Shown: positions 51,302-62,340, counted from the first letter of the stretch. The stretch: 64,000 nt of DNA from Argentina anserina (GCF_933775445.1 NC_065877.1:26040001-26104000); one strand, 5' to 3'. Translations and numbers: made by a program. The notes: a model not told the origin generated them from the sequence alone.

Positions 51302-51316
51302 ACTACCCCACACTTG
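51302..51316 (-). promoter_or_regulatory. Polypurine tract
   Basis: Directly outside the LTR, the minus strand reads AAGTGTGGGGTAGT before TGATAGA, as expected for second-strand priming. A similar AAGTGTGGGGTAGGG word lies at about 52814-52828, in the long 3' non-coding part of the element. Confidence 0.75.
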
Positions 51317-53052
51317 GCTTTTGCTAGTCCCTTAGCAAAATAAAACTAAATAAGACACTATTGCCCCTAAATGATTGTCTCAGAATCTCAAAACACATAG
51401 TTTTCAAGTTTAAGCATTTGAATGTAAGCACATAAATTCCAAGTTTCATAAACATGCTTCATAGTATGAATAAGTCAGATACGAGACAATAAGCATTTAA
51501 CATGTTTAGTCAATCCAATCCTCCTCACAAGACATACTCTCTTCTTTTCACTCAGATTCATGGTTATCATTCACACATAAGTATATGCAAGAGAAAGGAT
51601 ATTAAGGCATCAAATAACTTGCATATTTCAACAAATGAAAGCACTTTGTGAATAACATAGGAAAACCTCATTTAACAACTAAGTGCACAAATGGACCAAA
51701 ACCATATGCTCAACTCTTGTGATCATCTCCACAAACCAAGATTTGCTCATTTTAAGAATCATTAGGATCATTAGATAAGGTAAATGTTTAGGCGTAGCTA
51801 AAGGCATGGAATATCAAGGAATCACAAAGGTAATCCTATAGACTCAGCAGAGTAAACATCATCCTTATGACACCACACACCATCAGGGGCCGAATATAAC
51901 AAGTTGGGCACAATCATCATTCTAACCACAAAGTGAACATGGACAAAGGTCAAGTAAAAATTTTTAGACCTTCAATTACAACTCAACTCCAAATCACAAA
52001 TGAAAGACAACATAACATTTTTTCTTTTCTTGCCGAGTTCATCATTATCTTTTTTCTTTCTTTTTCTTGTTTTTTTTTTCGGCAATGCTTGCTTAAAAGC
52101 TTGTTGATTTTTTTTTTTCAAATGTCTTCCACCCCACACTTATTTCATGTATCATCACAACATCATCTCAATAAGAATTCTGCCAAATCTATAGGACAAG
52201 GTAGAGGTAACTATACTAAGCATGGAGATAACATAGGTGATGAATAAAAGGCTCAATGTAGGCTCAAATATGGTTCAACTAAAGGATCCCAAACAGGGCA
52301 CATATATGGATACATGATTGTTTGGCTAAAGTGGTGGTATTCCTAGAAATGATCCATAAATCATTTTCAAAATCAGAGCATTTTATGACTTAAATGTTTC
52401 AACAATCACCAAAGTGAGTTCTAGTAAATTCTAGAGTCCATTAAAAGCTATGACACATAGTTATTGAATATGCAAAGAATAATGAGGTTCATGAATAATC
52501 ACGAAATTTCAAATTACATCTCATGAAAAAAAAAGTACATATAGACTCAAAAACTCACAGGTTGTTATGGACTTTAAACTGACCAAAACATGTATGTCAT
52601 AATCAATCAATCGAAATCTCACATGTTCATACCAAATCCACATCATCAATGAAACTTACAATTCAATTCGTATGAAATGCAAAACCATCATCTATGTATT
52701 TTAGAGACATAATCATCCTAGACTTTAGGGGCATCCTAAGACTCAATGAAGCAATAATTTTTTTTTTGGATTTTTTTATTATCATGACACAAATAATCAA
52801 TGAACTTGCAACCCTACCCCACACTTAGAAAATTACATTGTCCTCAATGTAAGCTCAATAGTAAGAATGTAATTCACAAGCATAGAATAAGATCACATAT
52901 CAACACATATACAAGTCAACCATAAGAATGAAGGGATTAGAAAATTCAAACTCCCGTAGACGACTCCTCCACAGATACGGTTGAAATGGGTTGCCTCCCA
53001 TGCAGCGCTTGAGTTTTATAGTCTCTTAGCCTAGACTCTCTCATGTTCATTC

Positions 53053-53313
53053 TCATTTAAGCGCATCTCTCACAATTGTCTTCTCATGCGTGTGCTCCTC
53101 AAATGGCTCATAGTATGGCTTAAGTCGATGTCTATTCACCTTAAATGTCTTCCATGTTGTATCACTTTTAATCTCAACTGCACCATGAGCAAACACGTTA
53201 GTAACAACAAATGGGCTAATCCAACGCGAACGAAGTTTCCCTGGAAACAACATAAGCCTCTAATTGAATAACAGAACTTTCTGGCCCACTTCGAACTTCT
53301 TTCCTCTAATCAT
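53053..53313 (-). pseudogene. Integrase C-terminus remnant of a Ty3/gypsy pol
   Basis: The minus strand encodes the end of a gypsy polyprotein: EVGQKVLLFN, an in-frame stop, then RLMLFPGKLRSRW, SPFVVTNVFAHGAVEI and KVNRHRLKPYYE. These are the usual last motifs of Athila-type integrase. Everything upstream of about 53313 (gag, protease, RT, RNase H) is absent. It is non-functional. Confidence 0.9.
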
Positions 53314-53420
53314 TTTTTGTTATTATTTTTTCATTTTTTTTGTTTTTTTATTCTTTTTTAATTTTTTAATTTTTAATTTTATTTTATTTTTAATGTTACG
53401 AAATCTACATAAAGTATTAC

Positions 53421-54273
53421 CTACATAGCACGGAAGCTTGGTTGGACGACCGATTCCCGCTTCGGAAGCGGAAGCGGGAGCGGAAGCGCTCGGAAGCGCG
53501 GGGAAGCGCGACGGAAGCGCGATTCCGAAAAAGGTGGGTTTGGAAGCGCGGCGGAAGCGTTGGCTTCCAAATTGGAAGCGCGACGGGAGCGTTGGCTTCT
53601 AAATTGGAAGCGCGACGGAAGCGTTGGCTTCCAAATTGGAAGCGCGGCGGAAGCGTTGACTTCCAAATTGGAAGCGTGATTCCTTCTCTACCTCTATTTC
53701 ATCAATCAATGTCTTGAGACTCTTCTTGTCATCTCATCTTCTTATTTATTTCGTTAAGCGGTTAAAGATGATCAACATCAATCAATCTAATATGTGTCAG
53801 AAATAAGGGGGAGAGATATCAGGAAAATCTAGATGAAAGAGATATAGAGAATACAGAGAGTTGTGGAGAGATATGAAAAAAAATCCATATGAAAGAGAGA
53901 GACAGAGAGAAGACGAACCTTTTTTTTTATCAATTTCATCTAGTGATGTCTCTTTGACTTACACATGTCCAACATCTTCACACTATGTTGTACATTCTTT
54001 TGTTTGAATTTTGAAATAAAGCTTTAATAATGCTATAATTAAAGATAATCATGGGTTAGAAAATAAGTCATTAATAGTTATCCAGTTATTTTAATACTAT
54101 ATAAAATAATTAAAAAATAAAAAATAAAAATATTATATAATATATATATATATATATATATTATTATGACGCTTCCAAAACGCACCCGCTTCCTTAATTT
54201 TTGAAAAAAAAACGCTTCCGCGTTTCCAAACGCTTCGCTTCTACGTACCCGCACCCGATTCCATGCAGCCTAG
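53421..54273. mobile_element. Non-autonomous hAT-like element inserted in the retrotransposon, with GGAAGCG arrays
   Basis: An 853-bp insert is flanked by an exact 8-bp duplication AGTATTAC (53413-53420 and 54274-54281). The ends are weak inverted repeats: CTACATAGCACGGAAGC against CTAGGCTGCATGGAATC. The left 250 bp is a dense array of GGAAGCG words, including four ~33-bp units with GGAAGCGTTGGCTTCCAAATT-like sequence. The right ~120 bp carries the same word inverted (CGCTTCC). The middle is AT-rich without transposase. Open frames in the array are repeat translations. Confidence 0.8.
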
Positions 54274-55346
54274 AGTATTACTAAGTCTAATTGATTTTAT
54301 TCACACACAATCCTAACATTTAAGGTACGTGGAGCAGAGGAGCTAACTGTGCAACGGACTGAAACAGCCCCAGGTAAGGGTCTTGCTTTATCCGATATAC
54401 CTTAAAAGTTAGAATATCATTTTCTTTTGAAACTATATACATCTATTTATACAAAGTTATTTTCTAAGTTATAAAGCGAGGTGGACATGCGGCCTAAGTA
54501 TGTTGTCTAGACACAAACTCATTCTTTTGTTTCAGAAGGCTGGATAGCTAGATTCAGAGATAGTCGCAAGGCAGGACTCATTTGTTGGACACCACGGAGG
54601 CTACACCCTCGAATGGATGTTTCCACTATCGACTCCATCACCGAGATGTATGTCAGTCTATGGGCCTCTGAGATCCAATTTTGTAAACCTTGAACCAGGA
54701 TAATGAAAATAGCATGCCCCTTACTCAGCTCGGAATAAATTTGTGTGTTAGACTGCTCGCAAAGTGTTAATAAAAGCCGCCCTCAACCCCAAGTGACCTT
54801 AACAAGGTACAAATGGAGGGTTAAGGCTAATATTAACAAAATGGACTTTACCTATTCCGTTCACTTTATAACTTACAATAAACTAAGCATAAATAAACAT
54901 TTAGTTTCCTTAAAAATTATCTAAGTGTAACAAGTATCTTATATGCATACTACAACAAAATTAAAACATTTATCACAAAAAAATATATTAAAAAAAGTTT
55001 AATTTTTTACTGTGCGTATTTTACTGTTACCTATTACTGTTCACAAATATTTATTTTTTTATTTTTTTTCGATTTACTATTTACTGTACACAAAATTTAT
55101 TTTTACAAAGATAAAGTTTTTTTAAATTTTAATTTTTTCAATTTATAAGTATTTTTACATTTTTACACTTACAAAAAAAAGTAAAAAAAAATTTACAGAG
55201 ATTTACTTTTTTTTTAGATGTAAAAAAAAACTTATAATTGTTTTTACTGAATGTTACTATTCACCGTACTATTCACATGAATTTATTTTTACAAATATAC
55301 AATATAATACAAAATTAACACTTCAAAGAATTGAGATTTTCTCAAT

Positions 55347-55364
55347 TCCCCGGCAACGGCGCCA
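55347..55364 (-). promoter_or_regulatory. tRNA-Asp primer-binding site of the element
   Basis: Identical to the site at 49687-49704 and placed three bases inside the right LTR, the correct position for minus-strand reverse transcription primed by tRNA-Asp. The 3' CCA of the match argues that it is a primer site and not a tRNA gene. Confidence 0.9.
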
Positions 55365-55367
55365 AAA

Positions 55368-56924
55368 TGATAGAGTGTTTTATTAAAACGTCTATAATAA
55401 ACCCTGTAAAACATCATCGTTAGTATAGAATAAGCAGGGATCGTTCTTTCCGGGGAATTGAAGGGAACTCTTAACTTTTAGTGTTAACAAATAATGGGGG
55501 GTTTGAGATTGATTATTAACTACTAAAATAAAACCTAAATTACTATTTACATGATCGACTTCTCTTTAACAAATTTAAACCAAATTTACCATTACACCAC
55601 ATAATTACAAGTTGGAACCTATCATGCATTCTAATTCGACCAATTACATACTTTTTAGACACCAATACAATTAGAGCCTTAGGGGATCATCTAATCATGC
55701 AAGATTTCAATTAACATTTAGATTGACTTAGGGCCTAATCTAAATTTGCATGCAATCGAATTCAATAACACTTAGAGTAGAAATCAAACAAGATTACATT
55801 TAAGCACCAAATCTTTGTTGGAGACATGTTTCATGTGTGGCGTCACCCACCATGGTTTCACATGCAAATTTCCAGAATTTTTACCACTTTTAATCAACAC
55901 AAACCGAACCTACTTAGGGCATGATTCGATTTGTGTCAATATGGTTGATGATCTAGCACTCAAACACAATCTTAGGGATTGCATCCAACTGCTAAATTCA
56001 TATGCACATATCTGAAAATTATCTAAAAATATGAGAAAGATGATTAGAACACAACAATAGAAATACAAACTCATTAATTATAAGAACATAGATTTGGCAT
56101 AGTCTCAAAAAAAATATCAAATACAACTGAAATTTAAAACAAATACAAAACCAATATTTCCACATAAACAACAACTTACAATCTTCATAGACAAAGAATT
56201 GTAGATTAACACAAATAGACGAAGCCATGGAGATGAGTTGCGAGAATCACACGTTGTAGGAACCTTGGAGGTGTGTCTTCAATGGTGAAACTCGGTGGAG
56301 ATGATGATGGTTTTGGGGTGGACGGCTTGGCTAATTTGTGAAGGAAGTTTATGGTGGTGTTTTGGTAGCGTTTTGGCTCTTGAATGCTAATGAGAAGTCA
56401 TCCTATTTGAGAGGTGAAATCATGTATATATAGAGGAAAGATGGAGGGTTTGAAATTGCTTCTTTCTTCCTATAAACATGCTATGCTCTAATCCCTAAAA
56501 CATGTCATGCTTTAATCCATAAAACATGGAAAGTTTTATTCCCTAAAACATGCCATGCTTTAATCCCTAAAACATGTCATGTTTTATTCCCTAAAACATG
56601 CCATGTTTTATGCCTTTAATGATCATCTTTTATTTAATTGTTGCATGACTTGGCTCCATCTTTTTTTCTTTAATTATCTCTTCAATCCAATCTGAAAATA
56701 AGAAAATAAAATCATAAGTAAGAGATAATTAGTTTCAAAACCTAACAAGGATTCCTAGTCAAACTAGGACTCTAAACCAATTATGCGTTTTAAACTCATG
56801 TAAGCACAAAAATGCATCAAATACTGCCCAAGACTCTTACTACGACTTAATGACTCAATAATACAACAATAAGGGCTAAGCAAAGTACAAATTAAGGTAA
56901 AAACATGTTAAGAACGTCGCACAA
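55368..56924 (-). repeat. Right LTR (5' LTR), missing its outer 13 bp
   Basis: It aligns with the left LTR throughout except for one missing 24-bp unit near 56500 and a T/C difference near 56825. The outermost 13 bp, including the terminal TCTATCA, are absent. Unrelated coding-like sequence begins at once (56925), so this edge is not a normal insertion border. Confidence 0.9.
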
Positions 56925-57206
56925 TGGGACCAACGAACAAGGAATTCTTGCGACGGCGATATTTCGAATGTCAGGAAGGTGTGGTTTGTTAACGTCAATC
57001 TGCATCTGGGTCAGAACTCTTTGTCTCGCAGCAAAGTGTTGTACGCGTTCTTGATCTTGTTTAACAAATCTTGTGAGGTCGAGGAGGGCGTTTTGACCGT
57101 CGACGGTTGGGTTGGAGGAAAAGGTATTGCTTCCATTAGCAGTTGATGCGAACAAAGCTGCGAATAGAAAGCAGAGAAGAAGGCACGGCACTACTGCTTT
57201 AGCCAT
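56892..57206 (-). CDS. Short secreted-protein gene truncated by LTR sequence (chimeric ORF)
   Basis: ATG at 57206 opens a 104-aa frame with a clear signal peptide (AVVPCLLLCFLFAALFASTANG). A mature part follows (DGQNALLDLTRFVKQDQERV, then QRVLTQMQIDVNKPHLPDIR) that I do not recognise. The first ~94 codons are unique sequence. The last ~10 residues (LCDVLNMFLP and stop) come from the retrotransposon LTR, whose edge is at 56924. A TATA box stands 59-69 bp upstream of the ATG. The ALLDLTRFVK stretch faintly recalls cystatins (NSLLEFARVV), but the QxVxG motif is absent and the rest does not fit. It may be a truncated pseudogene or a chimeric small protein; expression is unknown. Confidence 0.55.
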   Translation of the reverse strand: MAKAVVPCLLLCFLFAALFASTANGSNTFSSNPTVDGQNALLDLTRFVKQDQERVQHFAARQRVLTQMQIDVNKPHLPDIRNIAVARIPCSLVPLCDVLNMFLP

Positions 57207-57264
57207 CGCAAAGAAGAAGCTCCTTTTTTTTGGGCTGAATTATGATCAACCTGCTTTTCTTTCA

Positions 57265-57275
57265 GTCTTTTTATA
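57265..57275 (-). promoter_or_regulatory. TATA box of the truncated secreted-protein gene
   Basis: The minus strand reads TATAAAAAGAC, 59-69 bp upstream of the ATG at 57206. Position and sequence fit a plant core promoter with a short leader. Confidence 0.6.
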
Positions 57276-58362
57276 GGGTTTTCGAAGCTTGAGAAGCAAG
57301 AATACTCTTGGTTTCCTAAGTCTTATTGGATTGGGTTTAATTCCAGTCGGTTTAATTTGATTTTTTTATGCCCCACACTACTCATAACTTAGTCCTGATG
57401 CGGTGCTAAATTTAAACTCGATTTCATTTTCCTCAAGTTTTTGACATGTTCATAAACATATATAGAGCGAAATCAGTTACAGAGCCTGACTGCCTGCTGA
57501 GTCATGAACATGATACGTACAAGAACTGAATGTCTGCATATATGACCTATATATAACTGCAATCGCCACTGATCGATTCTAGAATGAGGTTGTCGATCGA
57601 ATCCAAAAGTAGACTGCATTACGTATACGTACTGCATGATATAATGAGATCCTTTAGCGTTTAAATAACCTAGCCAAACCTAATCAATAGCAAAACAAGA
57701 ATTGGGGCAAACAAGCTTTACCATTTCAGATGACAAGACCCTTAATTATTAGAAGCCTAGCTCTAAAGAGACCTATATTTCATGCCAAATCTTAGGAACT
57801 CATGAAGGTCTCTAGAACTGTCATTGTTTGCTAAAGCATCAGCCACAAAATTTGCCTCATATAAGACATATATATGTTCAAATTAAAGTAATCTGAATCT
57901 GATCAAATCCTTTCTAATCAGTGTTTTAAAGGCGTGCCTTGAGGTTCAAAAGGCGTTAGGCGCTAGCTAAAAAGCCTTCGCCTTTCTGTCAAGGCGTGAA
58001 AGGCGTCCAAGGCGGGGTGTTGTGGCGTAAAAAACCTACACTTAGATTTATTTATTTATTTTCCAAAATACCAAAACGCAAAAAAAAAAAAAAGAAGAGA
58101 AACGCAGAGAGAGACGAGAGACACACAGGGAGAGAGAGAGGGGGATCAGTGATCACCGCATAGCAAAGCTTTGATCAGTTCTATGTGGTTTGACTCTTGC
58201 GTAAACGAGATGATAGATACATAAGTGAAAAGAATACAGTCGGCCTAGGCCGAACAGTGAATGATATTCGTTTGAAGATAGATTCAGTATTTATTCTTGT
58301 GAGAGAGAGAGAGAGAGAACAGGCCTTGGCATAATTCCCACAAGGAACTATCCCTACAATAA

Positions 58363-58627
58363 GGCCATTTCTAAGAGACCAGCTATTTCAAAAATATTTT
58401 GAAATTTGGCTAGATTTGTGCTAACTTTTCTCTCCAGCAGAATAGCTACAATGTATATAATTTTAGTTTTAGCTAAAATGTGTAACTAAATTTAGCTAGG
58501 GTTGAGAGAAAAAATAAATTTTTGTTAAATTTTCTAACGTTCAATTTATAACTCATTAACAAACTAGATATAATATATTCTTAACCATATTTAACTACTA
58601 AAATAACTCTTACGGTTAGAGATGCCC
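58363..58627. mobile_element. Tourist-like (PIF/Harbinger) MITE
   Basis: It is 265 bp with ends GGCCATTTCTAAGAG and, reverse complemented from the right, GGGCATCTCTAACCG. The 3-bp duplication TAA flanks both sides (58360-58362, 58628-58630). The ends and the TAA target fit the Tourist group, and the interior is AT-rich and non-coding. Confidence 0.72.
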
Positions 58628-60143
58628 TAAGGAATGAATAAAGAATAATTTAGTAATTATCCAGATAGTGAAATTAGTTTGATAAATACTGAGTAGTTAA
58701 GAATTTTATGTTTTTAAATAATTTTGGAATCCATTTATACTAAAAATATATATACCGCAAGACTTATAACTTGTTGAGGCTCATGAAAATGTTTCAGCTA
58801 CGCCTTAGTCTTTTAAAGTAATATATTGGACTAATTAAGCTCAATGGTCTCCATAATGATCGAGCTGGTTTTCCGAATTAACAACATCAATCACTAGTCC
58901 ACTACTAACTTGGAGTAGCCTCCCACTCCTACGTACATATTTAAGTGCCTTTCTCTCCGATCCTTACCCATGCTTAGCTTAAACTTCAATTCTCAAAGCG
59001 TCGTCGGTTCTAGCAGGCTACTACTGGAACTGAAACTTTTCTAACACGTTGGGACACAACATAGATTGGTTCTATTTAATTCACATCTCAACTAATGAAT
59101 ACAGTACTACCGGTAGAATTACTACAATTTTTTTTAATCAAAATTACACCGCATATCAAGCATTAGCCTCACAATCACTACAAACATCACTAACACACCA
59201 TAGTTCCTCACCTTAAGGTTTCGTTTGTTTGCAAAGTGTAAATTGTGCAGTCATCTTTTGCCTTTTCCATGAAAAAGGAAATTATAGTTCTGTTGAACTT
59301 TTCATTATGACACAAGAGTTATTCAAAAAGATAGTTTTGTAGAACTAATGGTGGATCTTGGATTATTAATTTGGGAATACTTGAAGTTCTAAACCGAATA
59401 ATAAGAAAATAGTGAGAATCTCGACGATCTAATTTTAACGCTTCTATTTTAGTTCTGACATTATATGATCTTAGTCTAATAACATATAATCATTGAAAAA
59501 CAATATCTATATTAAACAACTACCAACATACATAACTAAATAATTCAATAGAATGATACAACACAAAAGTCACATAACATTTAAAAAATCTAGAATTTTA
59601 TTTCATCAATTCATATATCAACAGATAATTAATTAAGTTCATTAGATGAAGAAAACATAATGATTACCTCCAAGCATATGTAATCAATGGAGTGGAATCA
59701 ATGGATGGAAAAACCTTGTTTCTTCATTTCTTCTCTCCCTTGATTCTTTCCGTTCTTCTTTGTACCACCGGTCTCATGGATTAAAAATTTAAAATCTACA
59801 ATTGCAAGTCTGCAACAAATGAAACACAGTTGCAAACATAATTCAAGTAATCAACTCAACCCAAACTCAAAATCATAAGAACCAAAAAATCCAAAACTAA
59901 AGTAAAACTAAACTCAATCTCAATTTCATCACCTCATTCATCTAAATGACCTGACTGACATGAGATTGCAAAACAAACACATAAACCCCAAATGGCGAAA
60001 TCCTCAATTCGATCCAGTGCTCCATGGAGGCCGCGCATAACTCGTTGGTGGAGTGTGAAGCTCAATCCCAAGGTCCCAAATGCAATTAATCAGTCTAATT
60101 TAAGAATTATGGCTTTAGTTTTTGAGGTTAGGGCTTTAATTTT

Positions 60144-60342
60144 TTTTTGGTACAAAAAATGGTAGACGGGTGGGTCTACCACTCCGGGCCCAGAGAGCAA
60201 ATACGGTACATGCTTTCCTCAGGATGTGTTTTTCACATGCAGATGATTGAACTAGTGATCTCCTATTACCAGGAGTATCACTTCAGCATTCGCCCAACAT
60301 GTAGATGCAACATATATTACCATTACACCAAACCCTTTGGGT
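60144..60342 (-). mobile_element. SINE-like retroposon with 17-bp target duplication
   Basis: On the minus strand the insert starts ACCCAAAGGGTTTGGTGTAA and has an A-box-like GTGTAATGGTAATA. A B-box-like AGTTCAATC follows about 75 bp later, and the insert ends in an A tail (T run at 60140-60148 on the plus strand). The flanks carry the exact duplication GTTAGGGCTTTAATTTT (60127-60143 and 60343-60359). Size (~199 bp), tail and long duplication are the hallmarks of LINE-mobilised SINEs. The open frame across it is spurious. Confidence 0.78.
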
Positions 60343-60363
60343 GTTAGGGCTTTAATTTTGGGG

Positions 60364-60399
60364 AAGAAGAAGAAGAAGAAGAAGAAGAAGAAGAAGAAA
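60364..60399. repeat. (GAA)n microsatellite
   Basis: About twelve GAA triplets, followed by an A-rich degenerate tract. Confidence 0.93.
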
Positions 60400-61075
60400 A
60401 AAAAGGAAGAAGATGAAGAAAAATAAAAAATTGTCGTCTGCGAGATTGGAGAGGGTGAGGTGGGTGTGGGTGTGGAAATTAGGTGCGGGAAAGTGTAAGA
60501 AATGCTTGAATTAACAAAAAAAATATAGTACTAGGATATATTTTTCTGATTGACTTGGGGATTTCTAATACATAGAATCCGCCCATGTGTAAAACTTTTT
60601 ACACAAGAAGAATTATTCAGAAATGATAATTCCTTATTTTGCAGCCCAGATCAAATGCGAATATGAATAACCAGAAGGTACAGTTTCCGAGTTGTACACC
60701 AGATTGACCTGACCGATCAATAACAGAATGAGAAAGACCAGCAAGATCTACACACCCATTTTGGATAGAAGCAATAATGAGTACAAGAGTTTGTAGGGCA
60801 TTGGCAAAATATTGTAAAGATGCATCCAAACATAACATATTACCCAAAAATTCCAAAACTGCAATTTTAACGAATTGATATCAGCTCAAGTACACATTTC
60901 TTCTCGATCACAAACATAAACAAATTAAAAGATTTTCATTTTCTTGCTCCAATACTATCCAAAATAATTTCCATATTACACGCGCCGATCAAAGAGTGTG
61001 GTATTTACCTAATTCCTTAGTTATATTATTGTTCTAATGTTGCTGTCTCCCTCTCTTCGCCAATTGCCATTTCAC

Positions 61076-61090
61076 CTTATATTTATTATA
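61076..61090 (+). promoter_or_regulatory. Probable TATA region of the NHL gene
   Basis: The sequence CTTATATTTATTATATTCC at about 61075-61093 provides TATA-like motifs 145-160 bp before the ATG, followed by a CT-rich leader. The exact element is uncertain. Confidence 0.45.
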
Positions 61091-61236
61091 TTCCACCCTT
61101 TACATCACCACCACACCTCTATCTCTCTCTCTACTCAATACAAGAGCTTTATCTGTTCTCTTATTCATCATTTCTCTCCACAAAAATATCAAACACCCTC
61201 TTCTCTATTTCTTTCTTTCTTAGCACTTACTTCAGC

Positions 61237-62001
61237 ATGACAGACAGAGTCTACCCATCTGCCAAGCCCGCCACCAACGGCGCGGCAGCCCCAAACCCTG
61301 CCTTCCCCGCCACGAAAGCGCAGCTCTACAGCAACACGCGCCCTGCCTACCGTCCCCAGCCTCACCGCCACCGCCGCAGCCGCAGCCGCTGCTGCTCTTG
61401 CTGCCTCTGGATCATTTTCCTTCTCATCCTCCAAATCTTCATTGCAGCCATATTCGGTGCTGTTTTCTACCTCATATACAAGCCCCAACGCCCGAACTTC
61501 TCCGTCACCTCCCTCAAGCTCTCTACCCTCAACCTTACCTCCTCCTCCCAGCTCAACTCCCGCTTCGACATCAACGTCACCGCCCGGAACCCCAACAAGA
61601 AGCTCGTCTTCCTCTACAACTCGATCGCCATTTCCATCCTCTCAAACGACGATATCGATGTCGGTGACGGATCCATACCGGCTTTCACTCACGGCAAGAA
61701 GAACACGACTCTCCTGAAGGCTAGGATCGCAAGCAGCGGCAAACACCTCGAGAGCACTGATGTCACTACTTTGAAGGCTGAGATGAAGAGCAAGGCTGGC
61801 TTGGGACTGAAGGTGAGGCTTGACACCAGAGTGAGAGTGAAGGTTTTCGGGGTGAAGACTCCGAAAATCGGAATTAGGGTTCACTGCGAAGGGATTAAGG
61901 TTACTTCTCTTCCCTCTGCGAAAGCTGCTGCGACGGCTTCGACTAAGAATGCGAAGTGCAAGGTTGATGTTAGAGTCAAGATCTGGAAATGGACTGTATG
62001 A
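61237..62001 (+). CDS. NDR1/HIN1-like (LEA_2 domain) membrane protein
   Basis: An intronless 254-aa frame, usual for this family. Residues 1-50 are Pro/Ala/Arg-rich and cytosolic, ending in the Arg-rich HRHRRSRSRCCSCC. One hydrophobic segment at about 55-80 (LWIIFLLILQIFIAAIFGAV) acts as signal anchor, then YKPQRPNFSVTSLKL enters the LEA_2 domain. The family motif NPNKK with a downstream Tyr (RNPNKKLVFLYNSIAISI) is present, and the tail CKVDVRVKIWKWTV ends in the usual WKW. Known family: NHL proteins of the plasma membrane, some induced by pathogens or stress; the closest I recall is the Arabidopsis NHL6 group. The coding region is much more GC-rich than its surroundings, with strong C-ending codon use in its middle. 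A hAT terminus sits about 145 bp after the stop. Confidence 0.93.
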   Translation: MTDRVYPSAKPATNGAAAPNPAFPATKAQLYSNTRPAYRPQPHRHRRSRSRCCSCCLWIIFLLILQIFIAAIFGAVFYLIYKPQRPNFSVTSLKLSTLNLTSSSQLNSRFDINVTARNPNKKLVFLYNSIAISILSNDDIDVGDGSIPAFTHGKKNTTLLKARIASSGKHLESTDVTTLKAEMKSKAGLGLKVRLDTRVRVKVFGVKTPKIGIRVHCEGIKVTSLPSAKAAATASTKNAKCKVDVRVKIWKWTV

Positions 62002-62144
62002 TAGTGAAGGAAATTACAGAAGTTGAAAGAGAAAGAGGTGTGTGATATTTTTGTTATTATTTTTTATTTTCTAAAAAGGATTCCCTTGTAATATTCATTT
62101 TCTTTGAAATTCTTGTGACTATATTATGCTTTTCTCATTGGAAG

Positions 62145-62340
62145 TAGGGGTGGCACTTAAGACCGAAAAACCGAAAACCGAACCGAAAAAACCGGACCGA
62201 AACCGAAAAAAACCGAACCGAACACACGAAAAACCGAACTGAACCGAATTAATCGGTTTGGTTTCAGTTTGGGCACATAAGAAACCGAACCGAACTGAAA
62301 AACCGTATTATTTATAAAATAATGTCGTTTTACGTTTATC
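62145..62340. mobile_element. hAT-type terminus with AACCGAA repeats, other end not found
   Basis: The sequence TAGGGGTGGCACTTAAGACC is a typical plant hAT end. It is followed by about ten ACCGAAAA/ACCGAACC words and an inverted AATCGGTTTGG. No matching right end or 8-bp duplication (left flank ATTGGAAG) is visible before the tandem array, so it is truncated or its end lies outside the window. Confidence 0.6.

Larger units (their letters stand above)
49598..56924 (-). mobile_element. Deleted, recombined Ty3/gypsy (Athila-like) LTR retrotransposon
   Basis: Two direct copies of a ~1.68-kb segment (49598-51288 and 55258-56924) flank a 4-kb internal region. Each copy consists of an LTR (TGATAGA...TCTATCA), preceded on the plus strand by an 18-bp match to the 3' end of tRNA-Asp. 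The element therefore reads on the minus strand: right LTR as 5' LTR, primer site, internal region, polypurine tract (51302-51316), left LTR. The tRNA-Asp primer, long LTRs and long 3' non-coding region are typical of Athila-like elements. Pol is reduced to the last part of integrase. The left LTR is itself followed by a second primer site plus ~90 bp of internal sequence, so this is not a simple LTR-internal-LTR unit. The two repeat copies differ, as far as I can see, by one 24-bp unit and very few substitutions. Confidence 0.88.
57207..61236. other. Mostly gene-free region with small transposons
   Basis: It contains the promoter of the truncated gene at its left end. At 57925-58060 there is an AAGGCGT/GGCGTTAGGCG-rich relic of a common plant transposon type. 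A (GA)n tract (58296-58318), a Tourist-like MITE (58363-58627), a SINE-like insert (60144-60342) and an AAG microsatellite (60364-60399) follow. I see no supported gene; open frames lack motifs. Confidence 0.55.

Noticed and set aside
53421..53717. Frames of 81-91 aa on both strands with repeated residues
   Set aside because: Translations of the GGAAGCG array of the hAT-like insert.
56892..57206. Cystatin assignment for the truncated secreted protein
   Set aside because: Only a short ALLDLTRFVK stretch is similar; the QxVxG inhibitory motif and the rest of the fold are not recognisable.
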